Shown piece after piece: positions 34,725 through 43,556 of a DNA stretch of 64,000 bases. The stretch comes from Streptococcus marmotae. GTDB taxonomy: Bacteria > Bacillota > Bacilli > Lactobacillales > Streptococcaceae. Numbering within the stretch: the first letter of the stretch is position 1; each line of letters opens with the position of its first letter. Made by a program: the position numbers and the translations under genes. The stretch spans positions 2,005,501 to 2,069,500 of the forward strand of contig NZ_CP015196.1 of NCBI RefSeq assembly GCF_001623565.1, in the 5' to 3' direction. The notes below the pieces were generated by a model. It worked only from the letters and a program-made list of their open reading frames with translations. It did not search any database and was not told the DNA's origin.

Positions 34725-37274
34725 CTATCTCTCCCATCGAATTTCATATCTTCCACTACTGTATACCTGACCTTCGTAGCCAGCCAAAGAAACTTCAGCC
34801 TGTGTCCCAACGGGAACCTGAAGAAGAAGATGAATTCCATTGCCTTCAACCATCCAATGAACAGCAATATCTCCATAAGCTGAAGCATAACGTGCCTTAA
34901 CCTCTGTTAGACCACCACCAATGAGTGGGGCTACCTTGAACCGCTTATAACCTGCTTCTAATGGTTCAATCCCAGCAACACGTCGGTAAAGAAAGTCTCC
35001 GACCGCACCACTTGCGTAGTGGTTGTAAGAAATCATCTGATCTGTACCGTCATCTCCAATCGGACACTGACCGTTTTCATCTAAGCCATCCCATCGTTCC
35101 CAAATAGTTGTTGCTCCCATTTTCACTTCGTAAAGCCAAGACGGACAGACATCATTTAGCAACATTTTATAGGCAACATCTTCATAGCCATTATCGGCCA
35201 AGGCAAACAAGATATAGGGCGTGCCTGGGAAACCTGTTCCTATTTTGTACTTATTTTTCTTAACCATTGAAACAAGTCGCTCTAGCGCTATTTTTTTAGC
35301 TGATTCACTAAACATATCATAGTAAATCGGAAGTACATAGCCCGTTTGGAACTCTTCTTTCAACTGACCATTTTTCGTCAATAACTGCTCATAAGCTTGA
35401 GCTGTTTTTTGACTCACCTCTTGGTAATATTCTGCATCTTTTTCAAATCCTAATAAACGAGCAATTTCTGCAACTAGCTGGCTTGTATTTTTCAAACTAG
35501 CCGTAGCAGTATATTTACTGCGCTTCTGCCACTGTGACATTTGAGGTACATCCGGCGCGACCCAATCGCCAAAATGTAAGGAATGATGAGTATGCCAGAT
35601 ATAGCGATGAAGACCAAAACTACCTAGTCCAGCCCAAAATTTGCAAGCATCCACATATTTCTTCATCATAGGATAGTATTGAGCAAGTATGCGTTTATCA
35701 CCTCGTGCTTGATATTGAGCCCAAGGTACAAGAATACACGCATCACCCCAAAAATCAATCGCCATTGTAGGCATGGTTACTGGGAATCCAAATCCCTGAA
35801 CCGGTACAGTATTGGGAATACCCCCAGTCGGTAATTGCTCATTTTGTACATCTGTTAGCCATTTTTCTAGAAAGCGACTCATATCAAATAAGTAGGTCGC
35901 AGTTGGTGCAAAAACAGCAATATCCCCTGTCCACCCCATTCGCTCATCACGCTGAGGACAGTCTGTGGGAATATCGACAAAGTTCGACTTAGAACTCCAC
36001 ACAATATTTGACTGCAGTTGGTTTAATTGAGGATTGGAAGACTCAAAACTTCCGGTTTCCTCTATATCAGAGTAAAGAGCAACTGCTGAAATGCTCTCAA
36101 TATCTGCTACCTCAATCCCTGAAACACTAATATAACGAAAGCCCATATAGGTAAATTCAGGGCGATAGGTTTGACGTCCTTCGCGACAGGTATAGGTTAA
36201 CGTAGCTTTAGCAGTACGTAAAAAAGTTGTATTAAGGCGACCATCTGGATGTAAAATTTCAGCATGTCGAATCGTAATCTGTTGACCTTTTTTTCCACGA
36301 ACCGTCAGTTGGACAAGACCAGCAAAATTTTGTCCAAAATCATAAATGATTTCACCAGCTTCCTGTCTGATAGTTTGAGGATAAAAGACTTCATGTGCCT
36401 TTACCAATGAGCCATAAGTTGAAGAGATACAGGGGCGAATACTCACCATTTCTTTACTCGCAGCATGGAAAGAGAGAGAATGCAATTCTTTTGTGGCATT
36501 ATAGCTTTCACCATCATAAAAATCAGCCATTTCCCAAGGTCCCTCAGTCGTTACGCCCCATGATTCATCGCTAACAATGACTTCTTGCTCACCATCTTCA
36601 TATGTTACATGAAGTTCCATTAAGAGAGCTTGACGATTTGCTGTAATACGATTTTTCCTAGTATAGATAAAGCTACCAACTGCCCAGCCACCGGCAACCG
36701 TTACGTAGATATGATTCTGATCTGATAACTGATCCGTCACATCATATACTTGGTATTGAAGATTCGTCTTATAAGAAGTAAATCCAGGAGCAAAATAATC
36801 TTGTCCCGTACGTTGCTCATTTATAAAAATTGTGTAGATACCTAGAGCTGTTGAATAAATTTTAGCTGATTGTATGGGCTTTTTGAGTGAAAATGCTTTA
36901 TGAAAAGTCATGGGATTCGGGGAAATCTTTTTTTCTACAAAACGATATGTTCCGTCTGTTATCCAATTTGCTTGCCACGGAATTGCCAATCGTCCTGTCT
37001 CAAAGGTCATGCGGGCAGTAGCAGTCTGACCATGATTATCTACCACCATCAGTTCGGCTTCATATTTCGTAAAAGGCTGTAAAGCAGGTCCTTGGTATTC
37101 TAAGGCGATCTGCTCTCCTGTCTCAAGCGTCCAGCCATTCACCGTTAATGTAGCTTGCTCAACAAAAGTAGCTTCTAAATCGCTCTCTAATTGATAAGAA
37201 AAGGCAGGATGCTCTTTATCCGTCACACAATTCTTTTCAAGATTCTCACATGTAAATTTTGTAATTTTTAACAT
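34725..37274 (-). CDS. Alpha-L-rhamnosidase, GH78
   Basis: This 849-residue GH78 enzyme carries the N-terminal accessory beta domains, the (alpha/alpha)6 barrel and a C-terminal beta domain. The catalytic-site motif DCPQRDERMGWTGD starts at Asp438, with Glu444 matching the general acid of characterised GH78 enzymes. The second motif, ATTIWERWDG, holds the likely general base. There is no signal peptide, so it acts on imported rhamnosides and would feed L-rhamnose to the adjacent rha operon. It is 3 bp upstream of the GH2 gene. A related gene lies at 60454-63249. Confidence 0.94.
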   Translation of the reverse strand: MLKITKFTCENLEKNCVTDKEHPAFSYQLESDLEATFVEQATLTVNGWTLETGEQIALEYQGPALQPFTKYEAELMVVDNHGQTATARMTFETGRLAIPWQANWITDGTYRFVEKKISPNPMTFHKAFSLKKPIQSAKIYSTALGIYTIFINEQRTGQDYFAPGFTSYKTNLQYQVYDVTDQLSDQNHIYVTVAGGWAVGSFIYTRKNRITANRQALLMELHVTYEDGEQEVIVSDESWGVTTEGPWEMADFYDGESYNATKELHSLSFHAASKEMVSIRPCISSTYGSLVKAHEVFYPQTIRQEAGEIIYDFGQNFAGLVQLTVRGKKGQQITIRHAEILHPDGRLNTTFLRTAKATLTYTCREGRQTYRPEFTYMGFRYISVSGIEVADIESISAVALYSDIEETGSFESSNPQLNQLQSNIVWSSKSNFVDIPTDCPQRDERMGWTGDIAVFAPTATYLFDMSRFLEKWLTDVQNEQLPTGGIPNTVPVQGFGFPVTMPTMAIDFWGDACILVPWAQYQARGDKRILAQYYPMMKKYVDACKFWAGLGSFGLHRYIWHTHHSLHFGDWVAPDVPQMSQWQKRSKYTATASLKNTSQLVAEIARLLGFEKDAEYYQEVSQKTAQAYEQLLTKNGQLKEEFQTGYVLPIYYDMFSESAKKIALERLVSMVKKNKYKIGTGFPGTPYILFALADNGYEDVAYKMLLNDVCPSWLYEVKMGATTIWERWDGLDENGQCPIGDDGTDQMISYNHYASGAVGDFLYRRVAGIEPLEAGYKRFKVAPLIGGGLTEVKARYASAYGDIAVHWMVEGNGIHLLLQVPVGTQAEVSLAGYEGQVYSSGRYEIRWER

Positions 37275-37323
37275 CTCGTTTATTTATCTCCTATTCTTAC
37301 TGTATTTCTTAACTATCTAAAGC

Positions 37324-37351
37324 AAATCTAGGAACTATCTTTCCTAGATTT
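37324..37351. promoter_or_regulatory. Perfect 11-bp inverted repeat upstream of the GH78 gene
   Basis: AAATCTAGGAA (37324-37334) and TTCCTAGATTT (37341-37351) are exact inverted copies with a 6-base centre, 50-77 bases upstream of the GH78 start. No U-run follows on either strand, so an operator is at least as likely as a terminator. Confidence 0.5.
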
Positions 37352-37386
37352 AATTGAAATAACTAAGTCATTTAGTAAAAAGCAAA

Positions 37387-37421
37387 AGTAGGGTGGTACC
37401 ACAATCCATGGGCACCCTACT
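37387..37421 (-). terminator. Terminator of the GH3/membrane protein transcript
   Basis: On minus, AGTAGGGTG (37413-37421) pairs exactly with CACCCTACT (37387-37395) and is followed by TTTGCTTTTT. It lies 16 bases after the stop of the 145-residue membrane protein gene. The internal GTGGTACCAC is itself a palindrome. Confidence 0.75.
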
Positions 37422-37436
37422 ACTGCTAACAATACT

Positions 37437-37874
37437 CTATCCCTCAGTTGATAGAAAGGCTGTCATAACGGATAAGAACCAAGTAATGACAAATAATACC
37501 AAGAGCATAACTGCCTGAGTTGCTGCAGTTGTCGCTGCTGCGTTACCTGCTTCAAGATTCGAAGCAAAAATGTATCCAAATGACTCAACTCGCATTGCTA
37601 AAAATTTGACCCCTGAAAAGATAATGAAAGATGGAAGTGCAAATTTAAAGACATTTGAGAAAATAAATTTTGCGCGTTGTGAATGAATGTGTTTCAACCC
37701 AAAGGGAACAAGACTAAGCATCAAGGTTGCGACTAAGGTCGTTAACACGACACTATTCATGTCTTGATAGTATGGTTGATTGACATTAGCAATGTAAAAA
37801 CCTGTTACGACAACCAACATGATACTGACAATTACATTAGCATAAAACTCAATAGATTGTTTTAACGTTGACAT
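37437..37874 (-). CDS. Small four-helix membrane protein of unknown function
   Basis: This 145-residue protein has four predicted membrane segments (about residues 10-30, 42-60, 75-95 and 115-140; for example VIVSIMLVVVTGFYIANV and AVMLLVLFVITWFLSVMTAF). I recognise no family. It starts 2 bp downstream of the membrane-anchored GH3 gene, so the two are translated together. A partner role for the GH3 enzyme at the membrane is a reasonable guess. Confidence 0.7.
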   Translation of the reverse strand: MSTLKQSIEFYANVIVSIMLVVVTGFYIANVNQPYYQDMNSVVLTTLVATLMLSLVPFGLKHIHSQRAKFIFSNVFKFALPSFIIFSGVKFLAMRVESFGYIFASNLEAGNAAATTAATQAVMLLVLFVITWFLSVMTAFLSTEG

Positions 37875-37876
37875 CC

Positions 37877-40800
37877 TTATACTCCTTCCTTTCTACTCTT
37901 ACAATTTTGACGGAAATACAAACCTCCAAAGACAAGTGCTAGAACACCTGAAGCCCCCATCATTCCATAGAAAGCTGTTTCCCACCATGGTGTCACACTA
38001 ATGGTCTGAACATTTTGCGCCGCACTATTCGCATAGGCAAATAATTGATATTTCATATTCTCACGAGCTTTTGCAACAAATTCTTCATCTTGCTTGATAA
38101 GTTCAGTCGTGAAGTATGGCCATGTTTCATTTACTTCTTTCATGGTTTCGTTGGTTGAGAAGTCAGCAATCATTGACACACCGGCATTGATTAACATTTC
38201 TGGACGGAAATAACCAGCATTGTTATTCATATCTGTTGAAATCAAGCCTTGATAACCCCATTCTCCGCGCAGAATATTGGTCAATACGGCAGCTGAGCCG
38301 TTGACTGGAGTTGCACCAATCCGTGAGAAGGAGGCCATAACTGCCAAACCATTTCCTTCATCAAAAGCTCCTTGGAAAGCCCGAAGATCACCTTCACGCG
38401 CTTTTTGTTCATTCATATAGGTTGCAATACCAGAACGTTGTGTCTCTTGATCATTAAAGGCGAAATGTTTTGGTCCCACTAATACACCATATTCCATTGC
38501 TCCATCAACCGTCGCACGTGTCATATAGTTCGATAGCATGTCGTCTTCTGAATAGTATTCAAAGTTACGACCATTGTAGGCTGTGCGGTGTACATTAGCG
38601 CCAACGCCCCAAACAAACCAGTTGCCACTCATCAATCCATCGTTTCCTAGCAATTGCCCCCACTCTGTTACTAATGCCTTATTGAAGGTATTACCAAGAA
38701 CAACTTCATTTGCCATTGTTCCCATATTGTAATTTGCATTTTTATCATCAGCATATTCTCCACGAGAGCTTAGGATATTTGAGAAGCCATTTGGCCCATC
38801 ATTTTGATAAACGAGGGGCGAAGCAATTTCATTGATCACATCGCTGACGCTTCCGCCTTTAGAAATTTTTGCAATTAGTACATCGAGAGGAATTTGATTA
38901 ACAAGTTCATTCCAACGAGGATCTCCTGCGTCGACGCTTCCGGCCAAATCAGACAGTTTTAAGTTCCCTTTAGAACCCTTTAAGTATTCTGTCTTCACTT
39001 CACCGTCCGCATCAAATTGATAGATTTCGTTTGTTAATTTTTGAACCCATTCATCCACTTTATCGCCATCAATTGTCAAATCATCATATTTTTTAGGGAA
39101 TGTTCTCTCCCAATCACTACGTGATAGGTATGTTACATAATCTTTCTTGTAGTAATTAATATCTGCATCTTCCAATTGATTCACAATCTCGTTTCCAGTT
39201 TTCTTGGATTTAGCAAAACTGGTTTCATCAACTTGACCTTCTGAACCAATTACTTGATTAGTAGCCAAGGCTGCATTACCTAGCTCTTTTTGTCCTTGTG
39301 CAGCTAGGATATTGTTAACAGCAGCATGGGCGTTCTCACCAATGGCAAAGTAATAATTTCCACCATCTAAAATCAAACCACCTTTACCGCCTTTAGCAGT
39401 TGAATCCCAGCTAGTCATATATTTCATATCTGCTGTAATCGTAACTGTTTCAGATTCTCCAGGTTTCAACTCTTTTGTTTTTTCCATGCCAAGAAATTCA
39501 AGAGCAGATTTTTCAACCTGATGTTGTTTGTCGTAATCGGTGTATGGTGCTTGATAGTAGAGTTGGGCGACATCTTTACCAGCTACATCTCCTGTATTTT
39601 TTACCGTTACACTTGCTGTAACAGTTTGGGCATCCGGATCTACTTTGACACTATTTAGTGTTTGCTCAAAAGTTGTATAAGATAGACCATAACCAAAAGG
39701 ATAGCTTACTTCATTCTCATATTTCCACGATGACGCTCCCTTAGACGCTCCTTTAGCACTAGAGGCATTTCCTTGTCCCAACACGCTATCGTAGTAACGA
39801 GATTCATAATATTTATATCCTGTATAGATTCCTTCCGCTTCAACCAAATAGTAGTTTGCAGCCATAGCTGGTTCTCCTCCGAAACTTCCTAGAGGAGAAG
39901 TTGGAGATAAATTCCCCATCAATGAATTTGGGGCAGTAATCTTAGAAAGATCTTTTAACTCAATACGACCAAAGTTTTGAGAGGCAGGAGCAACTGAATT
40001 ATCAACTGCATAAGTATCTGCCAAATGCCCTGAAGGATTTGCTTTTCCACTCAAAACATCTGCGACACCATTCATCCCATAGGCACCAGGGAAGCCGATA
40101 TACAGGATTGAATCAACTTTTTCATCTTTTTTGAGTTCTTCAATTTCCATCACAGAACCGCTATTGACAAGCACAATGACTTTGTCAAAGTTATCCTTGG
40201 CCAATTGAAGAATTTCTTTTTCGTTCTTACTAAGGGAAAGAACACTATCCGTTTCATATTTCTTTGTGTCAATCCCTTCTGCACCCGGATAATAATCATT
40301 TCCTTCAGAGCCAGGACGCGAAATCACAACGATAGCTGCATCATTATATTCCTTAAAGCTATCTTGGTAGTCAGCTTTTGCTTTCCCTTCTGTCGTATAG
40401 CTAGAAATAGCTGGCTCAGAAGGTTCATATGGTGTTGAAAATTCGGCCGGTCTATGGCCATAGATAGGAGCAGTTCCTGTCCAAGTCTTCTTTTCACCCG
40501 TTTGGACTTCACCAAAGGTTTTATAGATATCCAGCATGGTTGGATTCACATCAAATCCAGTATCAGTCAAAGCTGTTACTAAATCAACCTGATCTTCACT
40601 CGTTACTGTACTGCCAATTACACCTCCAAGGAAAGGATATTGGCTTCCCATTCCAAACAAGGTAACCTTCTTATTTTTTAAAGGCAAAGTAGCTTTTGCA
40701 TTTTTTAATAAGACACTTCCTTCCTCAGAAACGCGTTTTCCTAAATCCTTATGCGCAGCTACTAAAGCATCTGTCGTTTCATAAATCGGCTTAAATTTAT

Positions 40801-40951
40801 CATCACTTGTTGTCATTGTACTTGAAGTACCAAGTGCAAAGTCAATTGAACTCCGCCAAGTATTCACAATTCCAGTTGCACTAGCTAATGCTACCGAAGA
40901 TGATAGGAACAATGCTGACATCCCACGAAATACTCTACCTGAGTTTTTCAT
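37877..40951 (-). CDS. Membrane-anchored GH3 beta-glucosidase-like enzyme with permuted domain order
   Basis: This 1024-residue protein has an N-terminal signal or anchor segment (about residues 8-28) and a C-terminal membrane helix (about 995-1015; GMMGASGVLALVFGGLYF). Normal GH3 enzymes place the TIM barrel first. Here the alpha/beta sandwich comes first (SEEGSVLLKNAKATLPLKNK near 76 and VIVLVNSGSVMEIEEL near 255), then a fibronectin-III-like domain (about 420-540; YPFGYGLSYTTFEQ), then the TIM barrel (about 690-960) with GPKHFAFNDQETQRSG and the nucleophile region LISTDMNNNAGY. It is probably displayed outside the cell. A LytTR-type promoter precedes it. Confidence 0.9.
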   Translation of the reverse strand: MKNSGRVFRGMSALFLSSSVALASATGIVNTWRSSIDFALGTSSTMTTSDDKFKPIYETTDALVAAHKDLGKRVSEEGSVLLKNAKATLPLKNKKVTLFGMGSQYPFLGGVIGSTVTSEDQVDLVTALTDTGFDVNPTMLDIYKTFGEVQTGEKKTWTGTAPIYGHRPAEFSTPYEPSEPAISSYTTEGKAKADYQDSFKEYNDAAIVVISRPGSEGNDYYPGAEGIDTKKYETDSVLSLSKNEKEILQLAKDNFDKVIVLVNSGSVMEIEELKKDEKVDSILYIGFPGAYGMNGVADVLSGKANPSGHLADTYAVDNSVAPASQNFGRIELKDLSKITAPNSLMGNLSPTSPLGSFGGEPAMAANYYLVEAEGIYTGYKYYESRYYDSVLGQGNASSAKGASKGASSWKYENEVSYPFGYGLSYTTFEQTLNSVKVDPDAQTVTASVTVKNTGDVAGKDVAQLYYQAPYTDYDKQHQVEKSALEFLGMEKTKELKPGESETVTITADMKYMTSWDSTAKGGKGGLILDGGNYYFAIGENAHAAVNNILAAQGQKELGNAALATNQVIGSEGQVDETSFAKSKKTGNEIVNQLEDADINYYKKDYVTYLSRSDWERTFPKKYDDLTIDGDKVDEWVQKLTNEIYQFDADGEVKTEYLKGSKGNLKLSDLAGSVDAGDPRWNELVNQIPLDVLIAKISKGGSVSDVINEIASPLVYQNDGPNGFSNILSSRGEYADDKNANYNMGTMANEVVLGNTFNKALVTEWGQLLGNDGLMSGNWFVWGVGANVHRTAYNGRNFEYYSEDDMLSNYMTRATVDGAMEYGVLVGPKHFAFNDQETQRSGIATYMNEQKAREGDLRAFQGAFDEGNGLAVMASFSRIGATPVNGSAAVLTNILRGEWGYQGLISTDMNNNAGYFRPEMLINAGVSMIADFSTNETMKEVNETWPYFTTELIKQDEEFVAKARENMKYQLFAYANSAAQNVQTISVTPWWETAFYGMMGASGVLALVFGGLYFRQNCKSRKEGV

Positions 40952-41018
40952 TTTTTAACCTCCGTATATCTTTTGGCTTTCTCAAACAGGCGACTAGCTC
41001 TAGAAACTATTCCTATTA

Positions 41019-41071
41019 TGAAAGCGGTTTTCGTTTATGAAATTATTATAGCGAAAAAGAAAACGATTACA
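41019..41071 (-). promoter_or_regulatory. GH3 promoter with two cre-like sites
   Basis: On minus, TTGTAA (41067-41072) and TATAAT (41045-41050) are 16 bp apart. AGAAAACGATTACA (41058-41071) matches the cre consensus except at position 1 and overlaps the -35. A weaker cre-like TGAAAGCGGTTTTC (41019-41032) lies just downstream of the -10. Both positions suit CcpA repression. Confidence 0.65.
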
Positions 41072-41079
41072 ACACTTCT

Positions 41080-41109
41080 GTCGTATATCGTCTTTTTTTC
41101 GTCGTAATT
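41080..41109 (-). promoter_or_regulatory. Candidate LytTR direct-repeat operator
   Basis: On minus, AATTACGAC (41101-41109) and ATATACGAC (41080-41088) are 9-bp direct repeats with a 12-bp spacer, so they recur every 21 bp, two helical turns. LytTR-type regulators bind such paired repeats. The proximal copy ends 7 bp upstream of the -35 of the GH3 promoter, a class-II activator position. Confidence 0.65.
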
Positions 41110-41123
41110 GGACAAACACTAGA

Positions 41124-42434
41124 TTACTGTGGTGGAAATAAAATAGAAAGCTCAAACCAACCGTCACGTGTGAGAATCTCTAAGGAACCTCCATACTGGT
41201 GTACAATCGACTGGATGCTTTTTAAGCCAAAGCCGTGATATCCTTCTTCTGCCTTCGTCGTTTTCGGAAGATTGCCTACAAATTCCAAATCCCCTTCAAA
41301 TCGATTTTCCAATCGAATACGGACAAATCCCTTGGTCTTTGTCACCACTAAATGAATCAACCGCTGTTTCTTGTCCTCAATTTTTTCTGTATTTTCAATT
41401 GCATTATCCAGCATATTTCCTAGTAAAGTCATCAATTGAACTGCATCTAGAAATTCCAAAGACTTTCCATCTACAACAGTTGTAAATTCAATCTCTTTTA
41501 ATTGACATTGAATCGATTTTCCAGTCAAAATGGTATCGACAATCGGGTGCCCTGTACGATTCTGTGCCTCGTATAATTTAATATCTTTTTCAACCTGATC
41601 TAAATAGGCTTGACCTTCTTCTGTGCTCATTCCTTCCCGAATAGCCTGAATCTGGTATTTTAAATCATGGTATTTCTGATTAACCACATTCATACTTTGC
41701 TCTAACATCGCGTAATTCGCATGTTGAGTAGAAAGTATGTCTTGCAGTTTGTCTTTTTCTGTCCGTGCTTTTAGCCCACTAATCTGAAAATGATACGCAT
41801 TTAGAAGAGCTACTCCTGCAAAATCTACCAAGGTTCGAATGAGAAATAATTCTTTTGACACATTCACACTGAAGACACTCTCGCCTACAACATAGCTTAA
41901 ATTGCTCATCACAAAAACTGCTATACCAATCATTAGAGTAGAAACCATCTCACGGTTACTTATCGATAAGTGATGATTAAACTGTTTCAACTCTTTTTCT
42001 AAAAAGTACAGACTACACACCACAATCGGCAAAGTAACCAACATTCCTAAGGCATAAGTTGTATACTGGACCCGTATCTGGAAAAGAGTCGCCACATAAA
42101 ATGTAACCTGCCATGCTAGCGAAGCGATAAATTCTCCAGTAATAAACGTCCGAACAGCAAAATAGATACTGGTTTTGACATCATACCGGCAGGCTAGATG
42201 AATATCGTATAAAATCAAGGCTAGATATAACAGCATCATCGGAAGAAAAATAATCGTAATCCCATCACTCATGGTCATTAAAACCATTAAAGTAAGCAAG
42301 AACCCTATCTGAAGACCAACTAATGAAGGTCCCTGTAAGCGTTTCGGACTCAGCCAGATACTAAAACAGGCACTAACCCAATAAGCCCATGCATAAAATA
42401 AGCCAGGTGTGTGTTGTAAGACTGCTTCTGTCAT
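41124..42434 (-). CDS. AgrC-like sensor histidine kinase (HPK10 type)
   Basis: This 436-residue kinase has six or seven membrane helices in the first ~200 residues, a coiled linker, the phosphoacceptor motif QKYHDLKYQI (about residue 255), and a GHKL ATPase domain with GNMLDNAIENTEK and GFGLKSIQSIVHQYGG. The layout is that of AgrC/ComD-type kinases that sense peptides, but no AgrB- or AgrD-like gene is nearby. It overlaps the response regulator gene by 4 bp. The adjacent GH3 gene carries candidate binding sites for the partner regulator. Confidence 0.88.
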   Translation of the reverse strand: MTEAVLQHTPGLFYAWAYWVSACFSIWLSPKRLQGPSLVGLQIGFLLTLMVLMTMSDGITIIFLPMMLLYLALILYDIHLACRYDVKTSIYFAVRTFITGEFIASLAWQVTFYVATLFQIRVQYTTYALGMLVTLPIVVCSLYFLEKELKQFNHHLSISNREMVSTLMIGIAVFVMSNLSYVVGESVFSVNVSKELFLIRTLVDFAGVALLNAYHFQISGLKARTEKDKLQDILSTQHANYAMLEQSMNVVNQKYHDLKYQIQAIREGMSTEEGQAYLDQVEKDIKLYEAQNRTGHPIVDTILTGKSIQCQLKEIEFTTVVDGKSLEFLDAVQLMTLLGNMLDNAIENTEKIEDKKQRLIHLVVTKTKGFVRIRLENRFEGDLEFVGNLPKTTKAEEGYHGFGLKSIQSIVHQYGGSLEILTRDGWFELSILFPPQ

Positions 42435-43141
42435 TTTCCAACCTCATTTAGATAATGATTCATTCTATCTAAAAATTCCTTGCGTCTAGCTCTACTGACT
42501 GGTATCCTATTTTCTCCGACCAGCACATCATTATCTTCCAGCCCATCCACATAGTCTAAATTAATGATACAACCACTATTACAGCGGAAAAATGGCAAAC
42601 CTTCTAACTCTTTTTCCAAAGCCTTTAAAGTCCCTCTAACACTAATCACTTCTTCTACCAAGTGATATTCAATCTCATGATTGTGGACTTCGACATATGC
42701 CAATTCATCTGTTGAAATGCGTTTGACATTGTTATACCGACTAATCAATAGTTGCTTGCCCTGTTTTTTCGTCATGCGCTCCAACGCTCTCGTTATTCGC
42801 TGAGCAAAAGCAAAATAATTGATGGGTTTTAAAACATAGTCCAGGGCTTCAACGGCATAGCCTTTCATAGCATAGTGCATCATATTTGTTATAAAAATAA
42901 TCACAACATCTCGATCACGCACACGAATTTTTTCGGCCGCAGTCATCCCATCCATTCGATCCATTTCAATGTCCATCAAGATAATATCGACGTTGTCAGG
43001 ATAGTTCAAGACAATTTCTTCTCCATCTTTGTACCGTGTCCATTTAAACTGAGTATCTTGTTCCCGTTCATAACGCTGCAAAAAATCAATCAAGGTTTGA
43101 GCATATCCATCATCATCTTCAACAATTGCTATCCGAATCAT
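42431..43141 (-). CDS. LytTR-family response regulator
   Basis: This 236-residue regulator has an N-terminal receiver domain with phospho-acceptor Asp57 (VDIILMDIEMDRMDGM) and a C-terminal LytTR DNA-binding domain (about 135-235; NNVKRISTDELAYVEVHNHE, then FFRCNSGCIINLDYV). The ATG at 43141 follows GGAGGAG and is preferred over the ATG at 43165. With the downstream kinase it forms a two-component system. The likely target is the GH3 promoter at 41045-41109, based on the direct repeats found there. Confidence 0.9.
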   Translation of the reverse strand: MIRIAIVEDDDGYAQTLIDFLQRYEREQDTQFKWTRYKDGEEIVLNYPDNVDIILMDIEMDRMDGMTAAEKIRVRDRDVVIIFITNMMHYAMKGYAVEALDYVLKPINYFAFAQRITRALERMTKKQGKQLLISRYNNVKRISTDELAYVEVHNHEIEYHLVEEVISVRGTLKALEKELEGLPFFRCNSGCIINLDYVDGLEDNDVLVGENRIPVSRARRKEFLDRMNHYLNEVGK

Positions 43142-43260
43142 TCTCTCCTCCAATCCACTCACCATTATACCATTTTAAAAGAGAGATTCAATGTATTATT
43201 TTGCTGCTTCGATGGCTTACTCATCAACTATCTCCTCTAAAAAATCTGGTTGCATGATTA

Positions 43261-43548
43261 AAAAGAGGAGTGAGACAAACCATGATGAACGTGTCATCCA
43301 CAAAAGAATGTAATCTAGAAGAATACGTATAAAAAATCGGTATTTCGCAGAAATCGATTTCCCCCACTTCTTTATTTCTGGGTTCCGGCTAAACTACTCC
43401 ACTGGATTTGTTTACTCTCACCCCTGTAAGTTGACGCTGTTTGTAGAATGTTGATTTATCAACGTTTTACAAACCCGACAACTACTGCGTCGAACTGTTA
43501 AAACTACAAAAGTAATGAGGTCAGGGATTTTTGTCTTACACTCCTCAA
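43261..43548 (+). repeat. Dispersed intergenic repeat, copy R2 (about 288 bp)
   Basis: This is the second copy of the element at 23353-23637, in the same orientation. Shared blocks include GAGTGAGAC at the start, TATTTCGCAGAAATCGATTT, TTTGTAGAATGTTGATTTAT plus the adjoining CAACGTTTTACAAA, and a terminal GTCTTACACTCCTC. It fills the gene-free interval 43166-43556. Only short, unsupported ORFs cross it. Confidence 0.75.
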
Positions 43549-43556
43549 TTGTTATC

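Noticed and set aside
37387..37421. T-box riboswitch-like sequence AGGGTGGTACCAC on plus
   Set aside because: The resemblance comes from the palindrome GTGGTACCAC inside a minus-strand terminator. No specifier stem-loop precedes it, and no plus-strand aminoacyl-tRNA synthetase or amino-acid gene follows.
41124..43141. Agr-type quorum-sensing system
   Set aside because: Kinase and regulator are AgrC/AgrA-like, but no AgrB protease or AgrD peptide gene is seen nearby. The best supported target is a glycosidase.
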